Of a stretch of 28,186 nt of DNA, positions 6,920 through 15,231 are shown piece after piece. Within the stretch, counting starts at the first letter, position 1; every line of letters starts with the position of its first letter. The notes beneath the pieces were generated by a model. The model had not been told where the DNA came from. It saw nothing but the letters and a program-made list of their open reading frames with translations, and made no database searches. The position numbers and the translations under genes are program-made. Origin of the DNA: Pseudomonadota bacterium (GTDB lineage: Bacteria > Pseudomonadota > Gammaproteobacteria > Steroidobacterales > Steroidobacteraceae); contig JAEWBG010000001.1 in the NCBI GenBank assembly GCA_023391335.1, forward strand, positions 1 to 28,186. Reading direction: 5' to 3'.

Positions 6920-8508
6920 GCCCTTTTCAAGCGACGCTTCAGCCCGGACGCAATCGCTTCCAACTCGGCCACTCTGAACAGCATCGCAGTGCCGAAGAAC
7001 GCAGCCACTGCGAAACAGACCGTTGCCCCCAGAGCGACGAGCTTCGGCACCAAGGCGAGTGCCGCCCAATTGTCGAGCGCCAAATAGCGTCCCGCGAAAC
7101 ACACGCCAGCCAATAATGCGCTCGGGATCGCAATGCGCATCAGCATCGAGGTCATGTGCGATGTTTCAAGTCTTCCTAATCGCTTTCGCATAATTGCGTA
7201 CAGGACCAGGAAGTTGATGCTTGCTATGCACGCCGTGGACAGGGCCAGTCCGCGATGGCCCAGCCCTAATCGAAACGTAAAAAACCAACTCAACACGAAG
7301 TTGATTGCGATCGCACCCATGCTGACGAGCATAGGAATCCGGCGCTGACCGAGCGCGTAGAAAGAATTCACAAGTACCTTCAAAGCGGCGTAGCCGCACA
7401 GACCGATCGCATAGAAACGCAACGCTGCGGCTGCCGAGGCCGTCTGCTGCACGCCGAACTTTCCATGCTGATACAGCACCGACATGATCGGCTCAGCGAG
7501 AATCATCAAACCAAGCGTTGCCGGAATACTCATCAAGAAGGTCAGGCGAAGACTACGCGACAGTTCGCTTCGAAATGCGGTGTCCTCTCCCCTCGCGGCA
7601 AGCCTCGCGAGTAGCGGCAGACTCACAGTGCCGAGCGCAACCCCAATCACGCCCAGGGGCAATTGCATCAACCGGAACGCAATGGCCAGCCAGAACGTCG
7701 GACCGTCACCCAATTGCGATGCGAAGATCGAATTGATCAGCACATTTACCTGAGTGGAGCTTGCCGCGATGAGCGAAGGGCCCATGAGTATGAGCACGTT
7801 GCGCACGCCCGGATCGCGCCAGTGAAAATCGAATTGGAATGCGTATCCGACACGCCGCAACGACGGCAACTGCGAGCCGAGCTGAAGCGCACCACCAATC
7901 AACGTACCGATCGCAAGGCCATACACCGCGGAGGGGCCAAAGTGAGGATCGATTGCCCACCCGATCACGACGCCACCCACGATAGAGCCGATATTGAAGA
8001 AGCTCGACGCCATGGCCGGTGCGCCGAATACATCCTTCGCATTCAGAACGCCCATCACAAGCGCGGCGAGCGACACCAACAAGATGAATGGATACATGAC
8101 TCGCGTCAGCGACACGGTCAGCTCCGCCTTCGCACCTTCGAACCCCGGCGCAAGAAAGGCGATGAGCCAAGGCGCAAGCACGATGCCGAGCACGGTAATC
8201 GCGCTCATAAACACGGCCGCGAGCGTTCCAATCTTGTTGGCAAGCTTCCATGCCGCCTGATCGCCGTCGCTGGCGCTCGTGCGACTGAAGGTCGTCACGA
8301 AAGCTGTCGACAGCGCACCCTCGGCAAATAGGTCTCGCAACAAATTCGGAGTACGAAATGCGATCGTGAATGCATCCATGACGACACCGCCGCCGAACAG
8401 CGCCGCGAACACCATCTCGCGTGCAAGACCCAAGACGCGACTGAACATGACAGCGATACCGATGAGTCCGGCCGCTTTGGTATTTAGCTTTTCCGACGGT
8501 GTGGACAA
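6916..8508 (-). CDS. murJ: Lipid II flippase MurJ (MviN)
   Basis: MurJ moves lipid-linked peptidoglycan precursor across the inner membrane. The 530-residue product is hydrophobic along its whole length and fits 14 membrane helices. The N-terminal SRVLGLAREMVFAALFG and AFRTPNLLRDLFAEGALS stretches are typical of the family. The start is TTG at 8508, supported by an AGGAG ribosome site 6 bases upstream (8519-8515 on the minus strand). The nearby ATG at 8513 is in another frame. The gene converges with apbE, overlapping its end, and is divergent from the SRAP gene. Together with murI it makes two TTG-started peptidoglycan genes within 6 kb. Confidence 0.95.
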   Translation of the reverse strand: MSTPSEKLNTKAAGLIGIAVMFSRVLGLAREMVFAALFGGGVVMDAFTIAFRTPNLLRDLFAEGALSTAFVTTFSRTSASDGDQAAWKLANKIGTLAAVFMSAITVLGIVLAPWLIAFLAPGFEGAKAELTVSLTRVMYPFILLVSLAALVMGVLNAKDVFGAPAMASSFFNIGSIVGGVVIGWAIDPHFGPSAVYGLAIGTLIGGALQLGSQLPSLRRVGYAFQFDFHWRDPGVRNVLILMGPSLIAASSTQVNVLINSIFASQLGDGPTFWLAIAFRLMQLPLGVIGVALGTVSLPLLARLAARGEDTAFRSELSRSLRLTFLMSIPATLGLMILAEPIMSVLYQHGKFGVQQTASAAAALRFYAIGLCGYAALKVLVNSFYALGQRRIPMLVSMGAIAINFVLSWFFTFRLGLGHRGLALSTACIASINFLVLYAIMRKRLGRLETSHMTSMLMRIAIPSALLAGVCFAGRYLALDNWAALALVPKLVALGATVCFAVAAFFGTAMLFRVAELEAIASGLKRRLKRA

Positions 8509-8612
8509 TGCATGCTCCTCGCGAAGGCCGCGATGCTAGTGCAGCGGCGCCCAACCTGCTACACGGACGAAACTTTGCGCCCAGAAATGACGCGACCTGA
8601 CGACACCGCTCC

Positions 8613-8640
8613 TTGGCTCGGTCTACTGCACTGATAGAAT
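8613..8640 (+). promoter_or_regulatory. Promoter of the SRAP gene, predicting a leaderless mRNA
   Basis: TTGGCT (8613-8618, 4 of 6 to the -35 consensus) and TAGAAT (8635-8640, 5 of 6 to the -10) are 16 bases apart. The -10 ends only 6 bases before the ATG at 8647, so transcription would begin at or next to the start codon. No Shine-Dalgarno sequence is present, which agrees with leaderless translation. Confidence 0.5.
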
Positions 8641-8646
8641 CAGCCC

Positions 8647-9363
8647 ATGTGCGGACGATACGTTTCCCCAGAACTGGCGGCACTCCAGCGAGAGTACCGC
8701 GCGCAACTCAACAGTCAGCTTGGCCTATCGGATGCGCAAGAGCGCGCCTACGAGCAAAGCTACAACGTTGCACCGACACAGCTCGTGCCAGTGGTTCGCG
8801 CCATCCGCGAGCAGAACGGCACCAGAGAAGCAGTACTGATGCGATGGGGATTGATTCCGTTTTGGGCGAAGGGCGTGCCGCCCAAGTACTCGACGATCAA
8901 TTGCACGATCGAAAACTTGGAAACAGCCGCCACTTGGCGCACGGCCTGGAGCCGCGGACAGAGATGCGTCATTCCCTGCGCCGGCTTCTACGAATGGAAG
9001 ATACTGGAGGACGGCAAGACCAAGCAGCCCTACTTCATCAAGCCTTCCGCGACCGAGACGTTCGCTTTTGCCGGCTTATGGGATCAATCGATCGCAAATT
9101 CTGGCGAGAAGATCGTCAGTTGCGCGGTTCTCACCATGCCCGCAAACGAGATCATGCGCGACATTCACAACAGCAAGCAGCGCATGCCAGCGATACTGGA
9201 GCACACCGATATAGATACGTGGCTCAGCGGAACTGCGGAACAGGCCCGAGGCGTGCTCAAGCCCTACCCTTCGGACGAAATGATTGCCTGGCCAGTTTCC
9301 ACGCGCGTGAATTCGCCGAAGAATAATTCTGCGGAACTCATCTCGCCTGTAAACGCCGCATGA
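8647..9363 (+). CDS. SRAP-domain protein (YedK/HMCES family)
   Basis: SRAP proteins cross-link to abasic sites in single-stranded DNA through their N-terminal cysteine and shield them. The 238-residue product starts Met-Cys-Gly-Arg, so Cys2 is exposed once Met is removed. Other expected active-site residues are present: Asn85 (in TINC), Glu116 (GFYEW) and His174 (IHNSKQRMP). The segment around His174 has three extra residues compared with the common IHxRMP form. The segment after Asn85 also departs from the usual NARxE pattern. The RWGLIPFWAK segment (around residues 75-80) is typical. It stands alone between divergent murJ and the convergent response regulator. A role in genome protection is family knowledge. 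Confidence 0.93.
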   Translation: MCGRYVSPELAALQREYRAQLNSQLGLSDAQERAYEQSYNVAPTQLVPVVRAIREQNGTREAVLMRWGLIPFWAKGVPPKYSTINCTIENLETAATWRTAWSRGQRCVIPCAGFYEWKILEDGKTKQPYFIKPSATETFAFAGLWDQSIANSGEKIVSCAVLTMPANEIMRDIHNSKQRMPAILEHTDIDTWLSGTAEQARGVLKPYPSDEMIAWPVSTRVNSPKNNSAELISPVNAA

Positions 9364-9384
9364 GTCCGGCCCACCCGAATCTAT

Positions 9385-9825
9385 TTAGCTTGTCGGAAGC
9401 GTCGCGACTTTGAACCAATAGTCGACGATCGTTTGTACCGCCTTACGAAAGCCCTGCAGTTCGAGGGGCTTGCGGATGTAGGTACTACATCGCAGGCGGT
9501 ACATGCGCTCGACGTCCTCCGGTGCAATCGATGTCGTCAACACGATGACCGGCAGCGATCGCCAAACCTCATCGCGCAGTATCGCCTCCATGACCTCGAA
9601 CCCGTCCATGGCGGGCATGTTTAAATCGAGCAGCAAGAGATCCGGTCGTTCCAGGCTCGCCCGAGATTGCGATCGCAGGTACTGCATGCAGGCGACGCCG
9701 TTTTCGACGTGATGCAATTGGACATCGCTGGATGAATGCTCCAATGCGAGTCGCAACAATTCAACGTCGTCGAAGTTGTCCTCCGCATAGAGAATGCGCC
9801 TCGGACCCAATCTTGTTTCGCTCAT
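9385..9825 (-). CDS. Receiver-only response regulator (CheY/Rcp1-like)
   Basis: This is a 146-residue single receiver domain with no output domain. Acidic pocket residues are Glu15-Asp16, the phosphoacceptor is Asp67 (LLLLDLNMP), the switch Thr lies in VLTTS (97-98) and the conserved Lys is Lys119 (RKPLE). This type matches the Rcp1-like regulators that partner phytochrome-type histidine kinases. ATG 9825 is preferred to the TTG at 9837 because GGAG lies 6 bases before it. The kinase gene is 50 bases upstream on the same strand, so the two are probably an operon and a cognate pair. Lacking an output domain, it must act by protein contact or pass the phosphate on. Confidence 0.92.
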   Translation of the reverse strand: MSETRLGPRRILYAEDNFDDVELLRLALEHSSSDVQLHHVENGVACMQYLRSQSRASLERPDLLLLDLNMPAMDGFEVMEAILRDEVWRSLPVIVLTTSIAPEDVERMYRLRCSTYIRKPLELQGFRKAVQTIVDYWFKVATLPTS

Positions 9826-9875
9826 GACACGCTCCAAAGAGTCGCGGACATTTCAATGCTGGTCGGCGCGGCTAA

Positions 9876-12677
9876 TCACGATGCGGCACGTGCGGGAAAG
9901 GCGTGCGACGCATGCATCGGTAGCGTGAAGTAGAACGTACTCCCCTCATCGCGCTTGGACTTGACCCACAACCTTCCGCCATGCCGCTCCACAACCCGCC
10001 TGCAAATGGCCAATCCAACTCCTGTGCCCATGTAGTGGCGATCCGTGTGCAGCCGTTTGAACGGTTCGAAAATCTGTTCTCGAAAGCGCTCGTCGATTCC
10101 GATGCCGTTGTCTTTCACGCTTATGCAGCGCTCCGATCCACACTGCTCGGCGCGTATCTCGATTTGCGGCGGCAGCGCACTTCGATATTTGATGGCGTTG
10201 CCAATCAGATTCTGAAACAACTGCGCAAGCTGCGTGGGCTCGCCATGCACTACGGGAAGCTTATCTGCGACTATCTCGGCACCGCATTCGAGAAGTTGCG
10301 GCTGCATCGTTTCCAAAACGTTCGCGACGACGCGGTTCAAATCGACATCGACGAACGCTCGGGTGCTGGCACCGACGCGGGCATACTCGAGCAAAGAAGC
10401 GATCAATCGCTCCATCTTGCGAGTGTTTTGCACGATCCGTCCCATCCAATCGAGCTCTCTCGGCTTCGCTCGCTCATGCAATGAGTCTTCCAGCAACTGC
10501 GTGAAGCTCGCGATCGATCGCAGCGGGGTCTGCAAATCGTGTGACGCGACGTACGCGAAACGCTGTAGCTCTTGATTGCTGCGAATCAGCGCTTCTTCGG
10601 CCATCTTACGTTCTGTGATGTCGTGGGCGACGATCACGGCACCGGCTTGAGTACCATTCATGTACAGCGGAGTCGCCGAGACAACGACGTTCATTCGATC
10701 GCCGCCTTTGCGTAGATAGACGGTTTCATAGTTTATGAGGGGCTCTCCTCGCAGCGATTGCATGATCGGACACTGTTCTTCTGGAAAGTCCGAGCCGTCG
10801 GCGTGGTGATGATGAATCGTCCCGTGTAGGGGGCAGCCGTGAATTTCCGCGCGCGCAAAGCCGAAATGGCGCTCCACCGCAGCATTGGGAAACGTCACTC
10901 GACCGTCGAGATCCATCAGAAACACCGGATCCGCCATCTGGTCGGTCACCGCGCGATTCAGTGCAAGTTGGTAGACGAGCTCGGCACTGCGATGCGTAAG
11001 GGTGCGTGCCTTGCTGCGATATCCAAGTAGCAGGAACGCGAGTGTCACGATTGCAACGCTGAGCGAGATGCCGGAATAAAGTCCCACAACTGGACCCAAG
11101 CTCCGGTAGGCCGACTCGAAACTCGGCAATGAATAGAAGTTCACAATCCAGTGCCGCTGCCCGAGTGGGAGGATCGTGCGCGATTTATATAGCGAGCGGG
11201 ATCCGAGCGCCCCCGCGTTCGGGAATTCAAACATCGGCCGGTCTGCAGCGGCGGCGTCGACGATTTCGAAACCGATGCGCGGATATTGTTCCTGCACGTA
11301 CGCAACCGCATCGCGAGCCAGATCAGCGACTCTTACTGGGCTATAAGCGAATCCCAAGAATCGTCGAGCTCCACCTGCATCTACTCGCGAGTAGACGGGA
11401 ACGTAAATGAGAATCCCAGGTTGGGTATCGCCGGCGTCATTTTGAATGAGTTGCACAGGCGCGGAAAGCGCAGGCATTCCCGTGACCATCGCTTTATCCA
11501 TTGCCTCGCGACGCACCGGATCGCTATACATGTCATAGCCGAACGCGCGAAGGTTTTGGCCACTGAATGGCTCCAAATACAAGATGGCGGTGTATGCAGA
11601 GCGCACCCCAGCCGGTCGCACTTGGTACTCGTGGAATCCTTCATCTCTCACCTGCCGTTCGTGCGAAGCCAAGCGATTCGGCTCGATCCACTCACTGAAA
11701 CCCACGCCCATCGTGCCCTGAGGACCTGCGAGTTCCTGGCTGACCACGTATTCATGCCAGTCGGCACGCGACACCGAACGCGAAGCGGCGAACAATCCGC
11801 GAGCACCGAGCAGAGTCTGCGTCGCATGATCCAGCGACACGGCAATATCGTTTGATATCGGCGTGGATTCGACAGAGAAAGCCTGTGCCGCCAGGCGCAC
11901 GGCAGCCGAGGCCAAGTAGAGATAAAGCCATGCAGTTGCGGCCAGCAGAAGCATCAAGGAGACGAACCCCGCCAGCAGAAATCGCGTCGGCAGCACGACC
12001 TGCTGCAATATCTGAGTGGTTGCAGGCAAGCTCAGCACCCCGATACACAGGAGCAGGATCGCAGTCGCCGTAAGCAATGACATTTCGCCGAGCAGCGCGA
12101 CACGCATTGACGCGTCCAAACCGAATGCGTGGCCGCTGAGGGAGAAGATCGCGATCGCACCGGCCACCACTACAGCGATGGGTGCGAGGTAACTTCGAGC
12201 GTAAGAACTCAGGATCAACGCTGGGCCGAGTAACACCAGGCACGCAGCCGTGTTGAACCCCATGCGGCCCGGCACGGAATATCCAGGCACGATATCCCGC
12301 ACGAACAGTTCATCGATTTTCAGATCGATGCCCAACACGTATTCGGCTAACGATGCGCATCCGAAAAAAATCGGGATCAGAGCGAAGGCGACGCGGCTCC
12401 AACGTCGAGCTGAGGTCGAATCCGAGCGTGCGGCCGCAAGCGCAACGGCAAGCGCTATCAAGCTCAACGCTGTATTGAATTTGATTCCCTGAAGCTGCGG
12501 CGCAATCGCGATAAACCGCGGGAACGGCGGCCAATGGCGCAGCACTCCAAGCAAGCCAATCCCACCTGCGAGCAAACTCGCAAGCGCGGGCACCCACTTG
12601 AGCATCTGCGATCCTATTCTGCTCTCGCGCCGATCAGGCACGTCCGCCTGAATGGATGGAAGCGCATTGCTAGACAT
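9876..12677 (-). CDS. Membrane histidine kinase with CHASE and PAS domains
   Basis: This is a 933-residue sensor kinase. Residues about 28-265 hold several hydrophobic helices forming an integral membrane module. Residues about 270-525 form an extracytoplasmic CHASE-type domain; EPFSGQNLRAFGYDMYSDP (from about 369) is characteristic. A membrane helix at about 530-552 leads to a PAS domain (about 565-690, ending in HDITERK). The dimerisation domain has its phospho-His in VASHDLQTPLR (His713). The ATPase domain has N-box NLIGNAIKYR (about 820) and DNGIGID (about 857). CHASE domains bind small ligands in the periplasm; the ligand here is unknown. The response regulator follows 50 bases downstream. 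ATG 12677 has only a weak ribosome site. Confidence 0.92.
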   Translation of the reverse strand: MSSNALPSIQADVPDRRESRIGSQMLKWVPALASLLAGGIGLLGVLRHWPPFPRFIAIAPQLQGIKFNTALSLIALAVALAAARSDSTSARRWSRVAFALIPIFFGCASLAEYVLGIDLKIDELFVRDIVPGYSVPGRMGFNTAACLVLLGPALILSSYARSYLAPIAVVVAGAIAIFSLSGHAFGLDASMRVALLGEMSLLTATAILLLCIGVLSLPATTQILQQVVLPTRFLLAGFVSLMLLLAATAWLYLYLASAAVRLAAQAFSVESTPISNDIAVSLDHATQTLLGARGLFAASRSVSRADWHEYVVSQELAGPQGTMGVGFSEWIEPNRLASHERQVRDEGFHEYQVRPAGVRSAYTAILYLEPFSGQNLRAFGYDMYSDPVRREAMDKAMVTGMPALSAPVQLIQNDAGDTQPGILIYVPVYSRVDAGGARRFLGFAYSPVRVADLARDAVAYVQEQYPRIGFEIVDAAAADRPMFEFPNAGALGSRSLYKSRTILPLGQRHWIVNFYSLPSFESAYRSLGPVVGLYSGISLSVAIVTLAFLLLGYRSKARTLTHRSAELVYQLALNRAVTDQMADPVFLMDLDGRVTFPNAAVERHFGFARAEIHGCPLHGTIHHHHADGSDFPEEQCPIMQSLRGEPLINYETVYLRKGGDRMNVVVSATPLYMNGTQAGAVIVAHDITERKMAEEALIRSNQELQRFAYVASHDLQTPLRSIASFTQLLEDSLHERAKPRELDWMGRIVQNTRKMERLIASLLEYARVGASTRAFVDVDLNRVVANVLETMQPQLLECGAEIVADKLPVVHGEPTQLAQLFQNLIGNAIKYRSALPPQIEIRAEQCGSERCISVKDNGIGIDERFREQIFEPFKRLHTDRHYMGTGVGLAICRRVVERHGGRLWVKSKRDEGSTFYFTLPMHASHAFPARAAS

Positions 12678-12812
12678 GAAGCCGAGAGTTCAGCAATCCA
12701 CGTCTTACACCGATACGAGGACTTCCCGTCACGCCCTAAGTACGTTGCGCGCGTGCTGATGCACCAGCGCAATCGAAGCGACGCGCTACCAATCAGGATG
12801 TTAGGAGGAAGA

Positions 12813-12887
12813 TGGTGCCGGCTGAGGGATTCGAACCCCCGACCTACGGTTTACAAAACCGTTGCACTACCACTGTGCTAAGCCGGC
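12813..12887 (-). tRNA. tRNA-Thr (TGT)
   Basis: The 75-base minus-strand cloverleaf has acceptor GCCGGCT/AGCCGGC, anticodon stem ACGGT/ACCGT with loop TTTGTAA (anticodon TGT), T-loop TTCGAAT and an encoded CCA at 12813-12815. It reads ACA codons. In several gammaproteobacteria a threonine tRNA lies between the birA/coaX/SPOR genes and the tRNA-tuf cluster; this copy lies downstream of the SPOR gene. Confidence 0.97.
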
Positions 12888-12954
12888 ATTCTAGGGAGGT
12901 GTTGGCAGTTGAGGGTTGGCAGCCAGATCGGAGCCGCCGCAAACGCCGGGCGCG

Positions 12955-12960
12955 ATTCTA
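12955..12960 (-). promoter_or_regulatory. Probable -10 box for tRNA-Thr(TGT)
   Basis: TAGAAT on the minus strand (5 of 6 to consensus) is followed by CGCGCCCGG, a GC-rich discriminator like those of stable-RNA promoters. The expected -35 position holds only a poor match (around TGTCCC), so this is tentative. The leader before the tRNA would be about 60 bases. Confidence 0.35.
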
Positions 12961-12992
12961 GCCGATTGAGGCTGGTCGGGACAGATCCAGGT

Positions 12993-13060
12993 GGGTCAGT
13001 GAGACGTGAGAGCGCTACGCACGTGAGCATGGCTGGCCTCCCTCACGTCCTCACGCACCC
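12993..13060 (-). repeat. Imperfect inverted repeat at the end of the SPOR gene
   Basis: Arms at 12993-13012 and 13040-13060 pair with one bulge and about three mismatches around a loop of 27 bases. They share GTGAG-type words with the hairpin at 163-250. The 5' arm of the minus-strand RNA overlaps the last codons of the SPOR gene. No U-tract follows. It may act as a transcript end or processing site upstream of tRNA-Thr(TGT). Confidence 0.5.
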
Positions 13061-13770
13061 TGCGGGCATGCCCTCATTTCCAGTCGCATGATGCGACCGG
13101 TTGCGGATTGCAGTATCGAGGTGTCGATGACTTGGCCGGGCTCTTTCAAATCGACATCGAGCCAATAGACGGAACCTTCGCGTTTGCGATCATCGATGCG
13201 AGGCTCGAGTCCTAGCGCCCGAACTTGAGCCGCACGGCGCTCGGCGCGGTTGTAATCGGAGAACACTCCCAGCGATAACACGTTCGGCGGGTCAGTGCCG
13301 GGCATTAGATAAACGTCAGTAATCCCATTACCGTTGAGCGTCTTGATCGCGGTGTCCGCTTCGGATCGGGTCGCCAAGTTCTGAACACTGACCCAGTAAC
13401 CAATCCAAATTTCGCCATTCTCGACTCGCTGCCGAGGATCGAACCCTGCCGCTCGTAGCGAGGCTTGCGCCTGCGATGCCTGCGCGAGATCAGCGAACGG
13501 ACCGATACTCGTGCACCTAGAAGGCGCTTGCGATGTCTCAGGCGTTGCACCCGCTGCGGCCGGGGCGACGGCGGGTGGTTGCACAGGATTGGCCGGCGGA
13601 GCCTCGGGCGATTCGGCTTTCGGCACTTCCTTGGCCAGAACCAATCGCGGCGGCAGGTTGGCCGTGCGGACAGGCGCGCGATCGAGCGGATTCACGTGCA
13701 CGACCACGAGCTGCGACCATACAAAGTACAGCGCATTCGCAAGAATTAAAGCCAGACAAAACGTTCGCAT
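13051..13770 (-). CDS. SPOR-domain membrane-anchored protein
   Basis: The 239-residue product has an N-terminal hydrophobic anchor (about 4-25). A Pro/Ala-rich linker follows (about 45-82). The C-terminal region then carries Ser/Gly-rich beta-alpha repeats typical of SPOR domains, including IGPFADLAQASQAQASLRAAG and SLGVFSDYNRAERRAAQVRA-like units. SPOR domains bind denuded glycan strands at division septa. In Pseudomonas and E. coli relatives a SPOR or coaA gene lies next to birA/coaX and tRNAs. Here coaX is 8.6 kb upstream on the same strand, so the old link appears interrupted. The start is ATG 13770. The specific role is unknown. Confidence 0.82.
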   Translation of the reverse strand: MRTFCLALILANALYFVWSQLVVVHVNPLDRAPVRTANLPPRLVLAKEVPKAESPEAPPANPVQPPAVAPAAAGATPETSQAPSRCTSIGPFADLAQASQAQASLRAAGFDPRQRVENGEIWIGYWVSVQNLATRSEADTAIKTLNGNGITDVYLMPGTDPPNVLSLGVFSDYNRAERRAAQVRALGLEPRIDDRKREGSVYWLDVDLKEPGQVIDTSILQSATGRIMRLEMRACPQGA

Positions 13771-13824
13771 GCGATCAGGCAGATTCGATGTGAATGATCG
13801 ATCCGTTTGAACTGATGGACGCGC

Positions 13825-14106
13825 TCACTGGTGCGCGCTACCCCAATATGCGGCGATGTTGGTTATCTCCGCGCTGGTCAATTCCAGCTTGCGCTTGTGC
13901 TTGATCTTGCCGACGACGATATCGCGAATCAGGCTCTCGAGCGCAGCCGCATCCTCGCCTTCCCAATCATCCGCCTCATGGCATTCGCCGCACTTGGCAT
14001 TAGCCGCTGTTTTGCCTGCTTGCAGGTCCGCGGCAAAACTCACCGATCCGAACCCCGTCACCGCAATCAGCGCAACCATCGTCCGAATCGCCACGGAATT
14101 CTCCAT
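13825..14106 (-). CDS. Small exported c-type cytochrome without a distal Met
   Basis: The product is 93 residues from ATG 14106: signal peptide (to about SFA/AD, residue 26) and one haem c site, CGECH. The frame is open to ATG 14142, but the extra 12 residues look unlike a signal-peptide start. The C-terminal helix TSAEITNIAAYW is typical of class I cytochromes c. The mature chain has no methionine, whereas the sixth haem ligand of this class is usually Met. A His in KIKHKRKLEL lies about where that Met would be. Bis-His or open coordination is therefore likely. It probably shuttles electrons in the periplasm; no oxidase or reductase gene is nearby. Confidence 0.85.
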   Translation of the reverse strand: MENSVAIRTMVALIAVTGFGSVSFAADLQAGKTAANAKCGECHEADDWEGEDAAALESLIRDIVVGKIKHKRKLELTSAEITNIAAYWGSAHQ

Positions 14107-14171
14107 TTCGAAAGCGCCGCCAATCATACCCGACTCGAGCATCTAGCCGAGATAGCGATGCAGCTAAGCAA

Positions 14172-14978
14172 TCACAGAGCTGCCAATCCCTCTCCTAGTG
14201 TCCTGGCATCCGGCACGAAATGCGTCATGACGAATGCTGCACACATTAGGAGCGCCGCAGCCACCGCAAATGGCAGCGCCGTACTTCGCACTGCGGAGTT
14301 CAGCCAATGACGCTGACTTGATTGGCGCAGCCTACGATACAGGGTAACGGACATGACACCGTCCACGAGCAATTCTGCGAACAGCGTCGGTGCCGAGTAG
14401 ATCACCGACACACATGCGAACAAGATCATCACCAGGAGAGTAAGAAGCGCTAGAGCAAGGGCAAGTGGAACGCCAGCCTCATGCGCCTCCAAGAGGTTCG
14501 CCGAATCTCCGCAATCGGCAACCTCAGGAAGTGTCGTAAGCCCATCAGAACTTGCCCCGCCGTCCCAATTGTTGCTCGCACCGCCACCTCCGAAGTGCCC
14601 ACCAGATCCGTAGTGCGATTGATTCGAACCGGTCTTCGACGGAAGCGAGTTCGCCAAATCCGTGATCGCCTCGTCGAGGCCTTCGTAATCGCTCGGACTG
14701 GTACGCAACCATAGCCAAAGGAGAAACAGAAACGCCAAATAGGCGCATCCAGTGGCTAGTCCGTATCGCAGTGGCATGGCTTCCACGCCCGCGTGGAGAA
14801 GCCAGAATGAACTCAAGAAACCCGCGCCGCCCGTTAACGCGACGATAAGCATCATCTGCAACCGAGGGAGCCCACGCCGTTCGAGTTCAGCCCGCACGCG
14901 AAATACAAGGGCAACCCGCGAATGAATCTTAGGTTGCGTTCGAGATGCTCGCCTTCCACGCGAGGACGTATTTCTCAT
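14172..14978 (-). CDS. Unknown membrane protein with Gly/Ser-rich linker
   Basis: I do not recognise this 268-residue protein. It has a basic N-terminus with many Arg/Lys, two hydrophobic helices (about 42-66 and 70-92), and a polar stretch of about 75 residues. That stretch includes a Gly/Ser/Asn/His-rich segment (SGGHFGGGGASNNWDGG). Two more helices follow (about 172-200 and 236-256). It lies 65 bases upstream of the cytochrome gene on the same strand and could share a transcript with it. No enzyme motif is visible. ATG 14978 has no clear ribosome site. The 253 bases before the next gene hold no further gene I can support. Confidence 0.6.
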   Translation of the reverse strand: MRNTSSRGRRASRTQPKIHSRVALVFRVRAELERRGLPRLQMMLIVALTGGAGFLSSFWLLHAGVEAMPLRYGLATGCAYLAFLFLLWLWLRTSPSDYEGLDEAITDLANSLPSKTGSNQSHYGSGGHFGGGGASNNWDGGASSDGLTTLPEVADCGDSANLLEAHEAGVPLALALALLTLLVMILFACVSVIYSAPTLFAELLVDGVMSVTLYRRLRQSSQRHWLNSAVRSTALPFAVAAALLMCAAFVMTHFVPDARTLGEGLAAL

Positions 14979-15231
14979 GGAACCAGTTCACCGCAGCGCC
15001 GCATAACACGCAATGAGCGGTCGGCAAACAGCGGCAGCCTACCGGCCAGCTCCCAAACTGAGGATCCGAATATCAACTTTCGACTCTTCGCTCCTCTCTA
15101 ACTTTCGCCATCTGTATTTCTAATTGTTCTAACGATTATTTTGGCGTAAATCCTCATGCAAGGCTCGGCAGTCAAGCATCGAATCTCGCCGATCCCTCAC
15201 GCGATCTTCAATGATGGAGGGCACAGCAGCA

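Noticed and set aside
7663..8683. Frames of 222 and 325 codons overlapping murJ
   Set aside because: They are out-of-frame readings of murJ and its upstream region, without protein-like features.
12678..12812. Possible gene or second tRNA between the kinase and tRNA-Thr(TGT)
   Set aside because: No cloverleaf or coding signal was found in these 135 bases.
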